A stretch of DNA of 64,000 bases from Dichetophora obliterata. Taxonomy: Eukaryota > Arthropoda > Insecta > Diptera > Sciomyzidae. The notes beneath the pieces were generated by a model. It had not been told where the DNA came from and made no database searches. It saw nothing but the letters and a program-made list of their open reading frames with translations. The position numbers were made by a program, and so were the translations under genes. Positions 12,001-25,300 of the stretch are shown here, one piece after another; positions within the stretch are counted from its first letter, which is position 1, and the number at the start of each line of letters is the position of its first letter. The stretch spans positions 266,360,799 through 266,424,798 of the forward strand of contig OY986435.1 of NCBI GenBank assembly GCA_963920525.1, written 5' to 3'.

Positions 12001-15000
12001 CAATTGTTTTTATTGTGACCATATCGTTGTCATCTATATATGTGGATACACTTCCTGCATACATATTGGCCAATGTAATTAATTTTAAACATCGAAAATC
12101 AGAATTTAACCCATCAATTTTAAACGCTTATTCTTTGAACGAGCTATGCAAATGTCAAAACATTCTGTACCCCATGTTTAGTTGTTCTGGTCCATGTGAG
12201 CAAATGTTTCATGCATCTTGTGCCGGTATTTCGAAATCATGTCTAGACGATTTAGTATCTGTACGGTCAGGTCTTCGCTGGTACTGTGCTTCGTGTAGGG
12301 CACTTTCCCCAGATGAACTTTATTCAAAAATAAAGCTTTTTAGGGAAAGTCTTAATACGTTAAATAACAATTTTAGAGAAATCGTCACATTTTTTAGCGA
12401 AATTAGAGCCACACCCAGTACCAGCGTCTATGATGAAATATCTATTCCGGAAAATGTCCCACCTTCTTTGTCACAGACTATTTCTTCCGGGACTCAAACT
12501 ATTATTTCATCAGAAAAAGGCCATTCTATTTCAAAAAGAAAGAGGAAGAACAAAAATAAGCGTCGCAAAGCATCTTTGGACAAAAATACTCCAGTTTCTT
12601 CTTCGTCACCTACTTATATTTCTCCTTTGACTAATAGTCCATTTTTACCTCCTATTGAACCCAGAAATCATTTAAATTTAAGGGCAGTGTCAAGGAGGAA
12701 AAATTTATTTATTTCACGTCTTCAGCCCGACACAACTGTTGAAAACGTATTGCCGTTTATCAAACATAACAACTTGTTGAGTCAAAACGACTTTTTTCAT
12801 GTAAAAAAATAGAGAATAAACCTTCCCACGCTTCCTTCATTCTCACAGTTCCAGCTGAAGAGTTTGCAAATGTTTTAAATTCTAATTTGCGGACCGATAA
12901 TATATTCGTTTCAGAGTTTCTGCCTAAGAATAAGTCTAGAAGGACGACTCAACCTGTTCGTCAAACTCAAAAAAACTGAATAGGCTATCCCTTTACTATC
13001 AAAATGTAAGGGGACTACGCTCTAAGACGCGAGACATATTTTTAATGTCTCAAAATTTGTCTGAAGATATTATCACATTGACTGAAACGTGGCTAAATGG
13101 AAGCATTACTGACTTGGAATTGTTTGATAATAGTTTTGAAGTATATAGAAAAGACAGATACGCTGGCAATACTTCTGCCGTCGGTGGTGGTGTCTTATTA
13201 GCTGTAAGGAACTCCTTCGTTAGTTCCATTATCGATATTCCCTGCTCTTCTAATATCGAACTTATATGCATTAAGGTTGTACATTGTAATTCTAATGTAT
13301 ATGTAATTAATGCTTATGTTTCTCTTAAGAGCAGTGTGGAAATTTATGCAAGCCTTGCGGATTGCATAGAATACGTTATATATATTCTTGACGTTAGTGA
13401 CGAAAATTTATTGTTGGGCGATTTTAATCTGCCTGACTTGAAATGGGAATCTTCAGACGATGATACATATTTTTGTGCATCTAATTCGATGACACGCCAA
13501 GAGCATATATTTGTTGATAATATATGTTCTGACTTACAACAAGTAAGTTGTATTTATAGTAGTCGTGAAAGACTTCTTGACCTGGTCTTAACTACAGACT
13601 GTAACAACGTGATTGTTTAGAGGGTCCTTCATGCTCTAACTTCTGTTGATGACTACCATCCACCACTGAGCATATGGTACAAGTCCGACAGGGAAAATAT
13701 AGTGAATTCCAATTCAATTGATAAAGTTTATGAATTCAATTTCAAAAAAGCTGACTTTCTGAGGTTGAATCATTTACTTCATAGCAAACTTATTGTAATT
13801 TTAGAATATTTTAATGGTAATAATCTTGAAGACTCAATTAATTTTTTTTATATGGAAATCTTTACTATGTTTTCTGAGTCCGTACCGTATAGCCTCAAAT
13901 TTGCAAAAAATTGTGCTTACCCTTGGTACACAAGGGAATTAAAGACTCTTCGCAACAACAGGAATAGGGCATGGAAGAAATATGTCTGTAGCTTAGACTT
14001 AAATGACCTAGAAACCTACAAGCGTTTGTTTCTGGATTTTGAAAGTTGCTCAGCTACCTTATATCAAAATTATTTAGAAAATATTAATCTGAGAATATTG
14101 TCTGATCCAAAGAAATTCTGGGGTTTCATAAACACTAAAAAAAATCTGATGGATTCCCTTCATCATTTAAGACTTCTAACGGATTTACTGACGATCCCGT
14201 TATAATTTGTGGCCCATTTGCCACTCTCTTTAAAGAATCATTCTGTTCAGACTCTTTTAATCCTGATGAAGATTACTTTGAATATATGAACTCTACACCC
14301 AGGGTTTCGTTGGACCCTATATCTTTTAATTCAGAGGATATCTTAAAGTATATTGGATCGATCGAAGAAGATTTTAATGCTGGACCTGACGGAATTCCTG
14401 CCGCAGTGTTAACGCAATGTGGTTCCGTTCTAAGCCAACCACTCTCCATATTACTCAATAAATCAATTAGGTAATGATATTTTCCACTTTTTTGGAAAAA
14501 ATCTTTTATAAGTCCTATTTATAAAAAAGGTTGTAGGAATGATGTAAACAACTATAGGCCCATCGCTAAACTCTCATCGATTCCAAAACTTTTCGAGCGG
14601 CTTGTGTATGATCGTGTGAAGATTCATTGTGGGAGGGTCATAACAACTCGTCAGCATGGATTTGTTACTGGCAGATCCACTGTGTCTAATCTCCTCGATT
14701 TTACAACATTATGCTTAAATTCAGTTTATTCTGGTAACCAGGTCGATTGTATTTACACTGATTTTAGTAAAGCATTTGATGAACTATCACACAAATTAAT
14801 TATATTTAAACTAAAGTTAATGGGTTTTCCACAACTTTTTGTAAGCTGGATTCAATCGTGTCTGACAGAGCGATCTTATCAAATAAAATTTCGAGGTGTA
14901 TTGTCTGCTGAATTTATTGCTGCATCAGGTGTTCCTCAAGGTAGCCACCTTGGTCCACTTCTGTTTATTTTAGCCATTAATGATGTAACCCACATCATCA

Positions 15001-18000
15001 AATACTCTCATCTGCTCATTTATGCAGATTATATGAAAGTATACAGTACAGTAGATTCTAAAGACAATTCAGTTCTACTACAGTCTGATTTAAAATCCTT
15101 TGAAGTTTGGTGTTCTAAAAATAATATGTTTCTTAATCCAGATAAATGCCAAACTATGACCTTTTCGCGAAAAAGGAATAATTTAAATTTGGATTATAAG
15201 ATAAAACAAACGGCTTTAAATCGTGTAGATTCTGTCAAAGATCTTGGTATATGCATGGATTCTAATCGTTTAGCGTTCATATTGATAGCATTTGTAAAAA
15301 AGCGTCTTCTATGCTTGGTTTTATAAAACGCTGGGCCAAAGAATTTAATAGTATGATTACAACTACAACGCTGTATTATTCAATTGTCCATTCTCACTTG
15401 GAGTATGCAAGTTTCAATGTACATGTTGAACGAATAGAAAGAATTCAAAAACGTTTTGTTGGGTTTGCTCTAAGGGCCTTAAGTGGAACTGACACTTTAA
15501 ATCTTCCTCTTTATGAATCCTTATGAAATGCAATCCTTAAATGAGAAAAGGAAGTCTGCTGATATCATCTACTTACACCAACTCAAAACTGGTGTATTCG
15601 ATTCACCGGAACTCCTAACTCTTATAAATTTTACCACTAACCGTAGAAGCAGTAGAAACGCTTACAATTTAATTTACTTACCTTTTAGTAGCAAAAATTA
15701 TATGGCTACTGCTCCTTTACATCGCATGAGTACCTTTGTTAACAACTGTAGCTTTTTTGATGTTAACTTATCGAAAAGTCAACTCAAAAATAGATTGAAA
15801 ACAAATGTATGATTAGATCTATGTTAACGCATGGTTAGTTGTTATGTCTTGTGTTGTCTCTGAGCCCAACCCATTTTATGGTGGGTAAATTTTTCTCACT
15901 TTAGATTGTTTTGGACCACTTTTATCTATGTATATCGTTGAGATATTTCAATGATATTAAGTTGGTTCTTAAGGTAGTCTAGTGTGGAGAAAGTGCAAAA
16001 AAGCTGTAGTAGCTGAACTCTATTGTTATTACATGTATTATTTATTATACAGTTTAAATAAATTAAGTACAATAAAAGTTTAATCTAAAAATAATTTTTT
16101 TAATTGGATGCAAAGATCTTTGGATAGCATTCTGCTATTAATGTAACTTGTTCTAAAATGTAGCTTGTTTTGAAGCTTCGTGTTATTTAATGCAAATTCA
16201 GAAAACTTTCTTTTGCTGCAGCCGAGCTGTGAAGCAGTGACACCAACTTAAAAACAAAATCTTTTAAATCCTTAAAACATTTTTTTCTCCTAAGCGTTTT
16301 TTTTTTTAATTTCGAAAAAATTTTCTTTAAGCTGAATATTTTTTTCACTCGTGAAACATATGCATGAGTTAAGGGCTTGCTTTTTATTTTAAATCTGAAA
16401 TAAGGAACGGTCGCTTTCATCTGGTTTAGAAGTTAAAGAGGCCCAAAGTTAAAAAATTATTTATTTTATATATTTTTGAAATTTTCCGTGGGATTTTTGA
16501 AACCAAAACCCAAACCATTCCTACTTCCAGTGAAAATCAGGAAAAGGGATATTTTACGTGAGATTTTTTAAACCCCCTTACCACAAAAACCATTTCATTC
16601 CATGAAATGCCTTCTTAAAGTTCTCTTGTAAAACACCTGCTAGAATTCTTTCATTGAAGGGTTCAAAGAAATCTTACATTGAAAAGATTCTGGAAGGACT
16701 TTTAGCGAAGACTAAGGAAAGCATTCCTCCCAATGACATGGATATATTAAAGGAATGCTTTCTGGGTATAAAAGTAGAAGGCATGGAATTCAAGACTTTC
16801 AATTGAAGGTACTGGCAATTACTGACGAAGATAGAAAAATTTGTGCCAAACTAGATATGTGAGCCTTTATCTTAGCTTTCGAATGATTTTCACTAAAACT
16901 TAATCATATTTTTTTTTATTTTGATAAGCGATTGAAAAATATCCGTTTTTACAAAAGTAAAATAAAATTTTTTCGAAAATTCCTTGTTTTATATTGAAAT
17001 ACAAAATGCGACTAATGAACAAAAAAAACAACACTATAATGAAATAAATCTTTGGTGGCAAATATTGTATGGAATGCCCCATATTCATAAGTATTTATTG
17101 AAAATCTAGAAATTTTTTGTTGTACAAATTTTTGTTGAAAAATTTGCTTGTATAAAAAAATTTACCAAAACAATAAAGAATTTACCATTTTACCAAGTCA
17201 AAATTTTTCTACCAAAAATGGTAATATTTCACCAAAATGGCAACCGTGGATATGATGTCGTCGCATGTGTTGTGCAGCTGTTTGTAATGCAATCAGTCGC
17301 ACGTTTCAGCCAACTGATGGAGTGATTTAAATTTAGCACTTTTTATCGTTTTCAGTTATTAAAAACTATTTGGAAAATAATAATAGATCTGGCTAGGTTA
17401 AGGAATGTTTTGCGTTTTTTTTTTTGTTTGACTTAACAAAAGTAAATAACAGCTATTAGACAGGTTATAGGACAGTAAATTTTAAGAGGCCCACCTGCCG
17501 AGAGCGCACTTAAATTTATGTAGCATCTTAAGTGCTCTTCCACTGCTGCCTTTTCTCTCATACCGGCAGTGTTGCCAGGTGCCTTTCACCATTTACCCCT
17601 AGATTGGATTTCAAATCCCCCTAAAATTACCCTAAAATTTTTTTTCGAACAACATACAAAAATATCATACTGGAAAGTAATGCAACTGCAATGCAAGCCT
17701 ATGTATTTAAAGGGCTGAGCTATTGGACGTCTTTAACAAAGGCAGAAAGTTGCTTCATAGTTCTTAATTGTCCAAATGTGAAATTGACATTAAAATTAAG
17801 TCTTACTTTCAAAAGGAGGCTCTGTCACCTACTTTTTGATATATTTTTGGGCATATCTTTTTTTCTCATACTGTTTTTTTTTTGAAAGATCAAAGAACCA
17901 AGGCATACGCCCTATTCAAACAACGTTTGATCTTTGAAGTGAAAGGAAACGGATAGATTATTAGAGGAAGAATTGATTGGAACCATACGTGAATTATCGA

Positions 18001-19330
18001 ATAGGCGGAACAAACTTGAAAGACAATTTGAATTGCTTACAACAGAGGCTAGTGTTATGCCTTAACCTCGGCAATTATTTCCAGCCCTCAGTTGCTCCTG
18101 TAATTTAATTCAACATTTTCCACAATTTTGTTGTGGATTTTTTGTTGCAATAATTCAACAATTATTCAACAATTATACAAGTTTATTAATATGCAAATTT
18201 ATTATATTTAGAACAAGAAAAGCGAAACGAACCATGCCTGAACCCGGATTCGAACCAGGGACCTCTAAATTTATAGTCTAGCGCACTCTTCACTAGACCA
18301 CAAAAGCCGACTTGCTTTGTTTTTTAGTTCTTACACGGAATCAATCAATTGCAAGTAAAGCGCGAAGCAAGTTTCAGGTGAAGTGTGAAATGATTGGTAA
18401 TTAGTTTTGAGTGCTGCCAATTCAGCTGTTTTTTATAAATTGTTACTGATATACCCAATAAGTCAAATGTCTTCTTTTCTTAAATTTTTTTCTTAAAAAA
18501 ATAATGTTTTAAGGAAAAGTAAGAAAACTTTATATCCAAAGGTCAATTTTCCAAATACCCCTAAAAAACCCCTAAAAAACATTAAACCTCCATAAAAAAA
18601 ACACTAAAGATTCATTGCCCCTAAAATCCCTCAACACAGTTAAAAAACTTCTAAATCTAGGGGGAAATCCCCTAACCTGGCAACACTGCATACCGGCTCT
18701 CTTTCTCGCTCCCTCACTTTTCTCTCTCTCTGTTTCACTTTCCCACACTCTCTCTTCCGTAGAACGAATTGGTCTAGCACAACATCTGCTGAGTGGCGCA
18801 GCAGCGGAAATTTTTTAAATTGCTATTGTTTACAGTGCAAATTAGTAGAGAATGGAATGGAATGGAATAGAATAGAATGGCATAGTATAGAAAATAAAAA
18901 TAGAAAAGGAAGCAGAAAAAAGCGAATAAAATGCATACAAAAATACACTCAAACTAGCACACACATACACAAAGATGCATACTGAGTGCGACTTTTTAAA
19001 ATAAAATAGAAAATAAACTAGGCCAAATGCGTTTTTTGTGCGGTTGTCCTCACTATTTTTTCTTCTTGTTTTTTGTGTTGTTTGGCTTTAATGCACTCAT
19101 CCATCTACTTCCCTTTGCAAACTTTGCCATAGTAAAAACCAAAATCTTTCATCCAAATAATAAAGGAAAAAGAAAAAAAAAATTAGAATATGTGCTGAAA
19201 ATGTAAAAGAAACGAGGCCAAAATCTATCGAAGAGACAAAAGTCAAACAAGCAGGAGTCGCAGAAGAGGCAGTAGTGCGAATGTGATTGCATTTAATGTT
19301 GTTGTTTTTGCTATTTAAAATTTTCTTAAA

Positions 19331-19371
<41 letters not shown>

Positions 19372-22300
19372 GCATTCATATGGCTTGAATCTATTTCTAG
19401 ATAAAATAGTTGAGTTGCTCCTTCTCTTGCTGCTATTTTAGCTTTATAGAAGCGCTCGAAAATCTTGTCGCAGTGTGCACAGCGGGAGCAAGATGCAAAG
19501 TGTTGTGCTCTAATTATTGCACTTGGGCTGTCAGTGGCAACCCTTTAACTACCCGTTTGCTGCTATTTTGCAACAAGCACACAAACACACATACACACAC
19601 ACTCACTTTTCCGTAGACATTTCTTCTTCTCTTTTCTTGCTGTCAAAGCAGTGGCTTCAATGTCACAAACACTAGAAAACCAAACACTATGCTCGTTACA
19701 AGCTAAGTGTGCGTGTGTGTGAAGATGTGTACATGTGGTTATTTAAGTGGCTTTGTTTTAAAAATTACCTTTTTTCCCCACTATTGCGCATGTTAGATTT
19801 TTGTTGTTACAACATAGTTACAAGTTACAAACAATTGTGTCAGGTACATCATGGCGTATACGTTATCACTTATTAAAATTTTATATAATTTTGTGAATAT
19901 CGTTTACGACGCTGTTGTTTTTACTTTTTACAATGCATTTCTTTGAATAATTGTACCAAAATTCAACCAAGATCTATTGAATGAATTGAATGAAACGAAG
20001 CTTACCTTACTTAAGCTTATTTACGCAAAGAAGTTAAAGAAATGGCTCCCCATTTAATATTTTTATTTGCATTTCCTTTATAACTTTAGTAAAATTTCGA
20101 AAGACTATCATGCTAATGGTTTGCACATCTCAATTTTTTAATTAAGCAACTATCCCGGTAGGAAGTTTGAATACTCCCACAGCCACTTTGATTTGAAGTA
20201 GGCGTGGTTTTAATGCAATTTTGAAAAATTTTGTACGCAGACTGCAATTTTTCGTTTAAGGCCACCTTCTTAAAAATTTTGAAACATTTTTTTTTTATCA
20301 ACTAATGTAGTCTTGCAAACATTTTGTGGAAATGCCAAGCAAATCTATTGAGTATTTTTTTTTTTGGTAAATTTTTTTTTGTGTTCGCACATATTTCATG
20401 ATCAACCTATTTTCATATATTGGTTATGTATTCTTGTGATGAAACTAATAATAAATTGGTGTTACAACAATTTTTTTTTTTAAAAACATATATACTAGCA
20501 AGCCGCAGTTGTCTGCGGACATTTTTTATTATCTACTTCCATAAGACAATACATGTCAAACGTAATAAAAAACATTTATTTTTTGTTGTATTTTGCTTTT
20601 GAGCGAAGCACTGCATTCCGTCCAGGAAAAATCGGAAGGCTTCCATCTAAAAGTGATAAAGAAACATTCCCCACCGTATCTTTTGAAAGCTTAAAGGTAG
20701 TTTTGTATTTATATTGTTTCCAAACCGTATCTTTTTAAGCTTAAGGGTAGTTTTGTATTTATATTGTTTCCACACCGCTTCTTTAAGAATGCATTTGGAA
20801 ACTTTTATTTATTGTCAAGCAATGACAATAGAAAATATTAATATCATTGTTTTCTAGGCGCTTATTGTAGAATTCGATAGTCTAGTGGTAGCGCGCTTGA
20901 CTGTCGCTCAGGGTTCCCGGGTTCGAATCCTGGCCGGGCATTTTCGTAACAAGGGAGAGGATTGTTTCCACATTAATTCTTAGAACAGGGAAGAGGACTG
21001 CTTGTAATTCGCTTTTTAAGACAGCGGAGAGGAATGTTTCCACATTAATTTTTAACACAGCTGAGAGGAATGTTTCCCTCTAATGACATGCTATGTAAAA
21101 AAATCAATGGAGTGTGCAACAAAGGGGAATGCTTCTTACATTCCATGGAATGTTTCCTGGTAACATCCGGGAATGCTCAAATTTCCTGGAGGGTTGTATT
21201 TCAGTTTTTGCCTTGCTCGATGCTCATCTGTTTTTTTTTGTTGCGTTGTGCCAGCCAGCGTTGCCAGAATGACGTTAAATACGTCTCTTTGACGTATTTT
21301 GAACCCAAATGTTGTTTGACGTATTTTAAGGCTAAAATGACTTATTTTGCATACGAAAACTTTTTTCTTATATAAAAAATTACTTTACTTTGGTTATATA
21401 TTATTGTTTTAACAAAAATAATGTAGATTATAAAAAACAAATGATTGGTTTTGCGGCAGATCGATAGTCGATAATATGACGGGACAGTATCATTCCGTAG
21501 CTCAACATTTCAAAAAGTATATACCAAATTTATTTATATCAAAATTCTGTGTTCATCATATGCACGCCTAAAGCTACAGCCTTCAGTTGAGTCTCTTGTT
21601 CGCGATATTTATAACTATGCATCAAATAGACCAAAGAGAAATGAGCAACTCCAAGAAATTCTAAAATTGAAAGAATACGCCTTTTATCACAACCTTACAA
21701 ATATATTTCGCTTTTGCGCTAAATGCCGACAGTCTTGAAAATGCTTGAACAATTCATAATAACGTTAACAATGTGAACGAACTCTATTTATGTTTTTTAA
21801 AATATATTTTACCAATTGTCAATAAAATCAATAAATTGTTTCAAAGCGGAATTTTACAAATTCATAGAATGCACTATTTTGCATGAGAGAAATATTTTTA
21901 ACCGTTCAGATAATTTTTTAAAACACGAAGTTTCAAATAGTATTGAGCTTAAAATTGAATTTGAGAATTCGGAAGACCATCATAAAATTATGATTTTTAC
22001 TTAAGTTAAGCAAAAACTTCAATGTCAGTATCTACAAACTGCGAACATAAACATATATATTTATAATAACATGGAGTTTTATATTTAATTGTGCAGTCAA
22101 ATAAAGAAATATTTTAATTATATTGATGTTGTTTTGAAGAAGCTGGTTTTAATAGATCTAAAAAATTTTGACGAGCGAAGTACAACTATATCAAAGCTTA
22201 ATTTGACAGTTTCCAAATTTAATTCTACCGGAAGATTTTCAAGACATTGAAATTGAATGTCGTAAGCTGCGAAACTTAAACTTCAAAAATATATTTTAAG

Positions 22301-25300
22301 AAAATTATGAAATATTAGTGGAACATTTTTGAAAAGAGTTGCTTTACATAAAAATAACCGATTCTACTTTGGCGTATCCTAAACTAACAACATCTGTAAA
22401 AAAACTAATGTGCTTGTCTCATTTTTCTGCAAATTTTGAAATAACTTTGCCAAAAATAAATATGAATAAAACAATACAAAGGAACCGGTTGGAAATAGTC
22501 ACACTTATTTAGCTAGATTCACTAGAATATATATTCACTAGAATTTTTAAAACTAAATAATTGTACCTGTAGTATCCCTGATCCAAGAAATGAACTAGTA
22601 AAAAGCATTAACTCAAAGATGTATATATACATATTGTAAAAGGCATGAATATATTTTTTATTAATTTGGTTTCTTGATTAATTTTTATTGTTAAAAAATT
22701 CATCGATAATTAATAACACGGTGCTAAAAATTTATAAAAATTTAAAAAAATTTAAAAAAATATCCTTTTTCCCGATTTTCTCGCGATTTTAGTGTTGGAA
22801 ATGGGAAGTTTTTGGATTTGGTTGGGGCTTAAAAAATCCACGTAAAATATCCCTTTTCCCGATTTTCACGGCATTTTGGTATTTGAAGCATTTGCAAAAT
22901 TCGACGGAAAATAAAAAAAATACATCAAAAATATAATTGAATTTAAATGCTATTTGAATGTCTTTGAGAAGTGGTTTATGAGAATACTTCTTGAAAGCTT
23001 TTCCTGATTAGAAGAAGCACAATTGGATCTATATAATGTCTTCTTTAAGCAGTGTCCCTAAGAATGCATGTCATATTTGTAACAAAAATTTTGCTGGGCT
23101 ATATTTGAAGAGTTCTTTTAAGTTTTCAGACATGTATTTGTGTAGAAAAATTTATTTAAATACTTAAAGCCTTCCAAACATGAAGATATGGATATCAAAT
23201 AAAATAGGTGTCAGTCTCTTTTATAAAAAATGTTAGTATGCATTAACAAATGTTTCAAATGTGAATTTTTCTTTATGCGTTTCTTTTTTATGTTTTTTCG
23301 AAAATATTTAAAACTGACGTATTTTGACGTATTCTGAATCGGCCAATGACGTTTTTTACTCAAAAAATATGGCAACACTGGTGACAGCTGAGCAAAAAAA
23401 GAAGAGAGTGGTCAGTAGAGAGCAACATTAAGTTTATTAAAACTCTCGCAACACTGTCGCGTTGCGTCGGTATGATTTCTTAAATAATTAAACTTTTTGG
23501 ATTAATTATACTTAATTTTTATGCTTCGAAAAGAAAACACTCCTAACAGGTGCTGTAGTACCATGGCTGAGCGATAAGAATGCCATGTGTAATTTATTGC
23601 GGTAAGAATTACGATTGCTTTAATCCCAATTTCAAAATATTTTAAATTAGGATTGCGGCAAATCTTTCAGCGAACGATCTTTGATTACGATTGCTGCAAT
23701 CGGAATTTAAAAAAAAAAAAAACAAAATTATGATTACTGCAACCGTAATCTAAGTTCATTCGATGAAGGATGACGTTAATTGTAATCTCGTGTTTTCTTT
23801 GATAAGGATTACAGTAATCGATTACAAGGATTACTTTCACTAACTATTAGTGAAAATCACTGTTATTTACAATAAAGTGTAATGCAATGAACTGAAGTTT
23901 ACCATCAAAAGCAACATATCTGCATGCATGCGCCCCAAGTTTTCGGAGAACTAAAGGCCCCACTATAGGAGAAATTGTTTTATACTTCTTAGTTCGTTTT
24001 AAAGACGTGTTATATTAAAAAATTTTTTTGACTAAATAAATATTTTCTAATTTTTAGTCTTTGCCAAAAAATTTAAAAATTTGAATTTTCAAAAATTCAT
24101 CATCGAAGGTGACAAAAAAATTTGTTCCAGAAACTGAAATAGTTCTATAAATATTAAAAAATAAAAAAAAAAACAAAACTGGAATAAATCCATCGACATT
24201 GTTGAGGCTTAATCTCACAATTATAAAAAAGCGCCCTGTGTTCTGAATTACAGAACTCACAAGGAAATATATTCTAAATAGCAATAAATTAAACTACTTT
24301 CTTATAAAATAATTAAAAAAATTGTTATTTAAACTACTTTTTTACAACTTGTTTTTTAAATGAACTACATTTAATTAAATTTAACAAAATTTTAATTTTT
24401 TTCATAAAAAAAAATCCGTCCACATTGTTGAGGCTCGAACTCACTACCTTGTGATTATAAATCAATCGCTTTACGCTATGAGCTACAGAACTCACACCAA
24501 AGCTTTTTCTAAATGAGGTAATACAATCACTTCGGTTGTGAATTTTTGTATCGTTGTGATTATGTCAATGAGCTTTTTAGTATTTTTGTTTGATTTTTAA
24601 TATAAATGTATGCACAGGGTTGCCAATATTCGAAGCGCCCATTTTATTTTTAAATAAATCAAAGAAACCACAATTTTTTGTCTGTTCGTCATGAATATCA
24701 TTTAATTGGGTTCAAGTAGATTTGCTTACATTATTTCTTGAATATGATATCTCGTAAATGGTCGCCATTGGCCTCTACGACATATTGTGCCCGTTTTGCA
24801 GCATTTTCCATGGTTTTCTTCAACATTTCGATGGGAATGGCGGTTATTTCTTGACGGATGTTGGTTTTCAGCTCTTCTAGGGTCTTTGGCTTGTTGACGT
24901 AAACCTTTGATTTCAAATAACCCCACAAAAAGAAGTCTGGAGGCGTTAAATCTGGTGATCTTGGCGACCAATCGAAATCACCATTTTTTGACATCAAACG
25001 GCCAGGGAACAATTGCTTCAAAAAATCGATTGTAGTGCGGCTTGTGTGTGGTGGCGCGCCGTCTTGTTGAAACCAGTAGTGCCTGATACGCTTTCGACGA
25101 ACGATTGGAAAAAATTGTTTATCATATCGCGATAACGCTCCTGATTGACAGTAACTCTATGGCCATTATCATCTTCGAAAAAGAACGGCCCAATGAGCAT
25201 TTTAGCACAAACGCCGCACCAAACAGTGACTTTTGCATCGTGAAGAGGTAGCTCTTGAATCTCTTGTGGATTTTCAGTGGCATAAATACGGCAATTTTGT

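Larger units (their letters stand above)
11880..16095 (+). mobile_element. Decayed non-LTR retrotransposon (Jockey/CR1-like), plus strand
   Basis: Ordered remains of ORF1 (PHD-like zinc finger) and ORF2 (apurinic endonuclease, then reverse transcriptase), followed by an AT-rich 3' tail. The 5' and 3' limits are approximate. It lies in sense orientation within ps intron 1. Frameshifts at A-runs and several nonsense or frame breaks show it is inactive. Confidence 0.85.
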
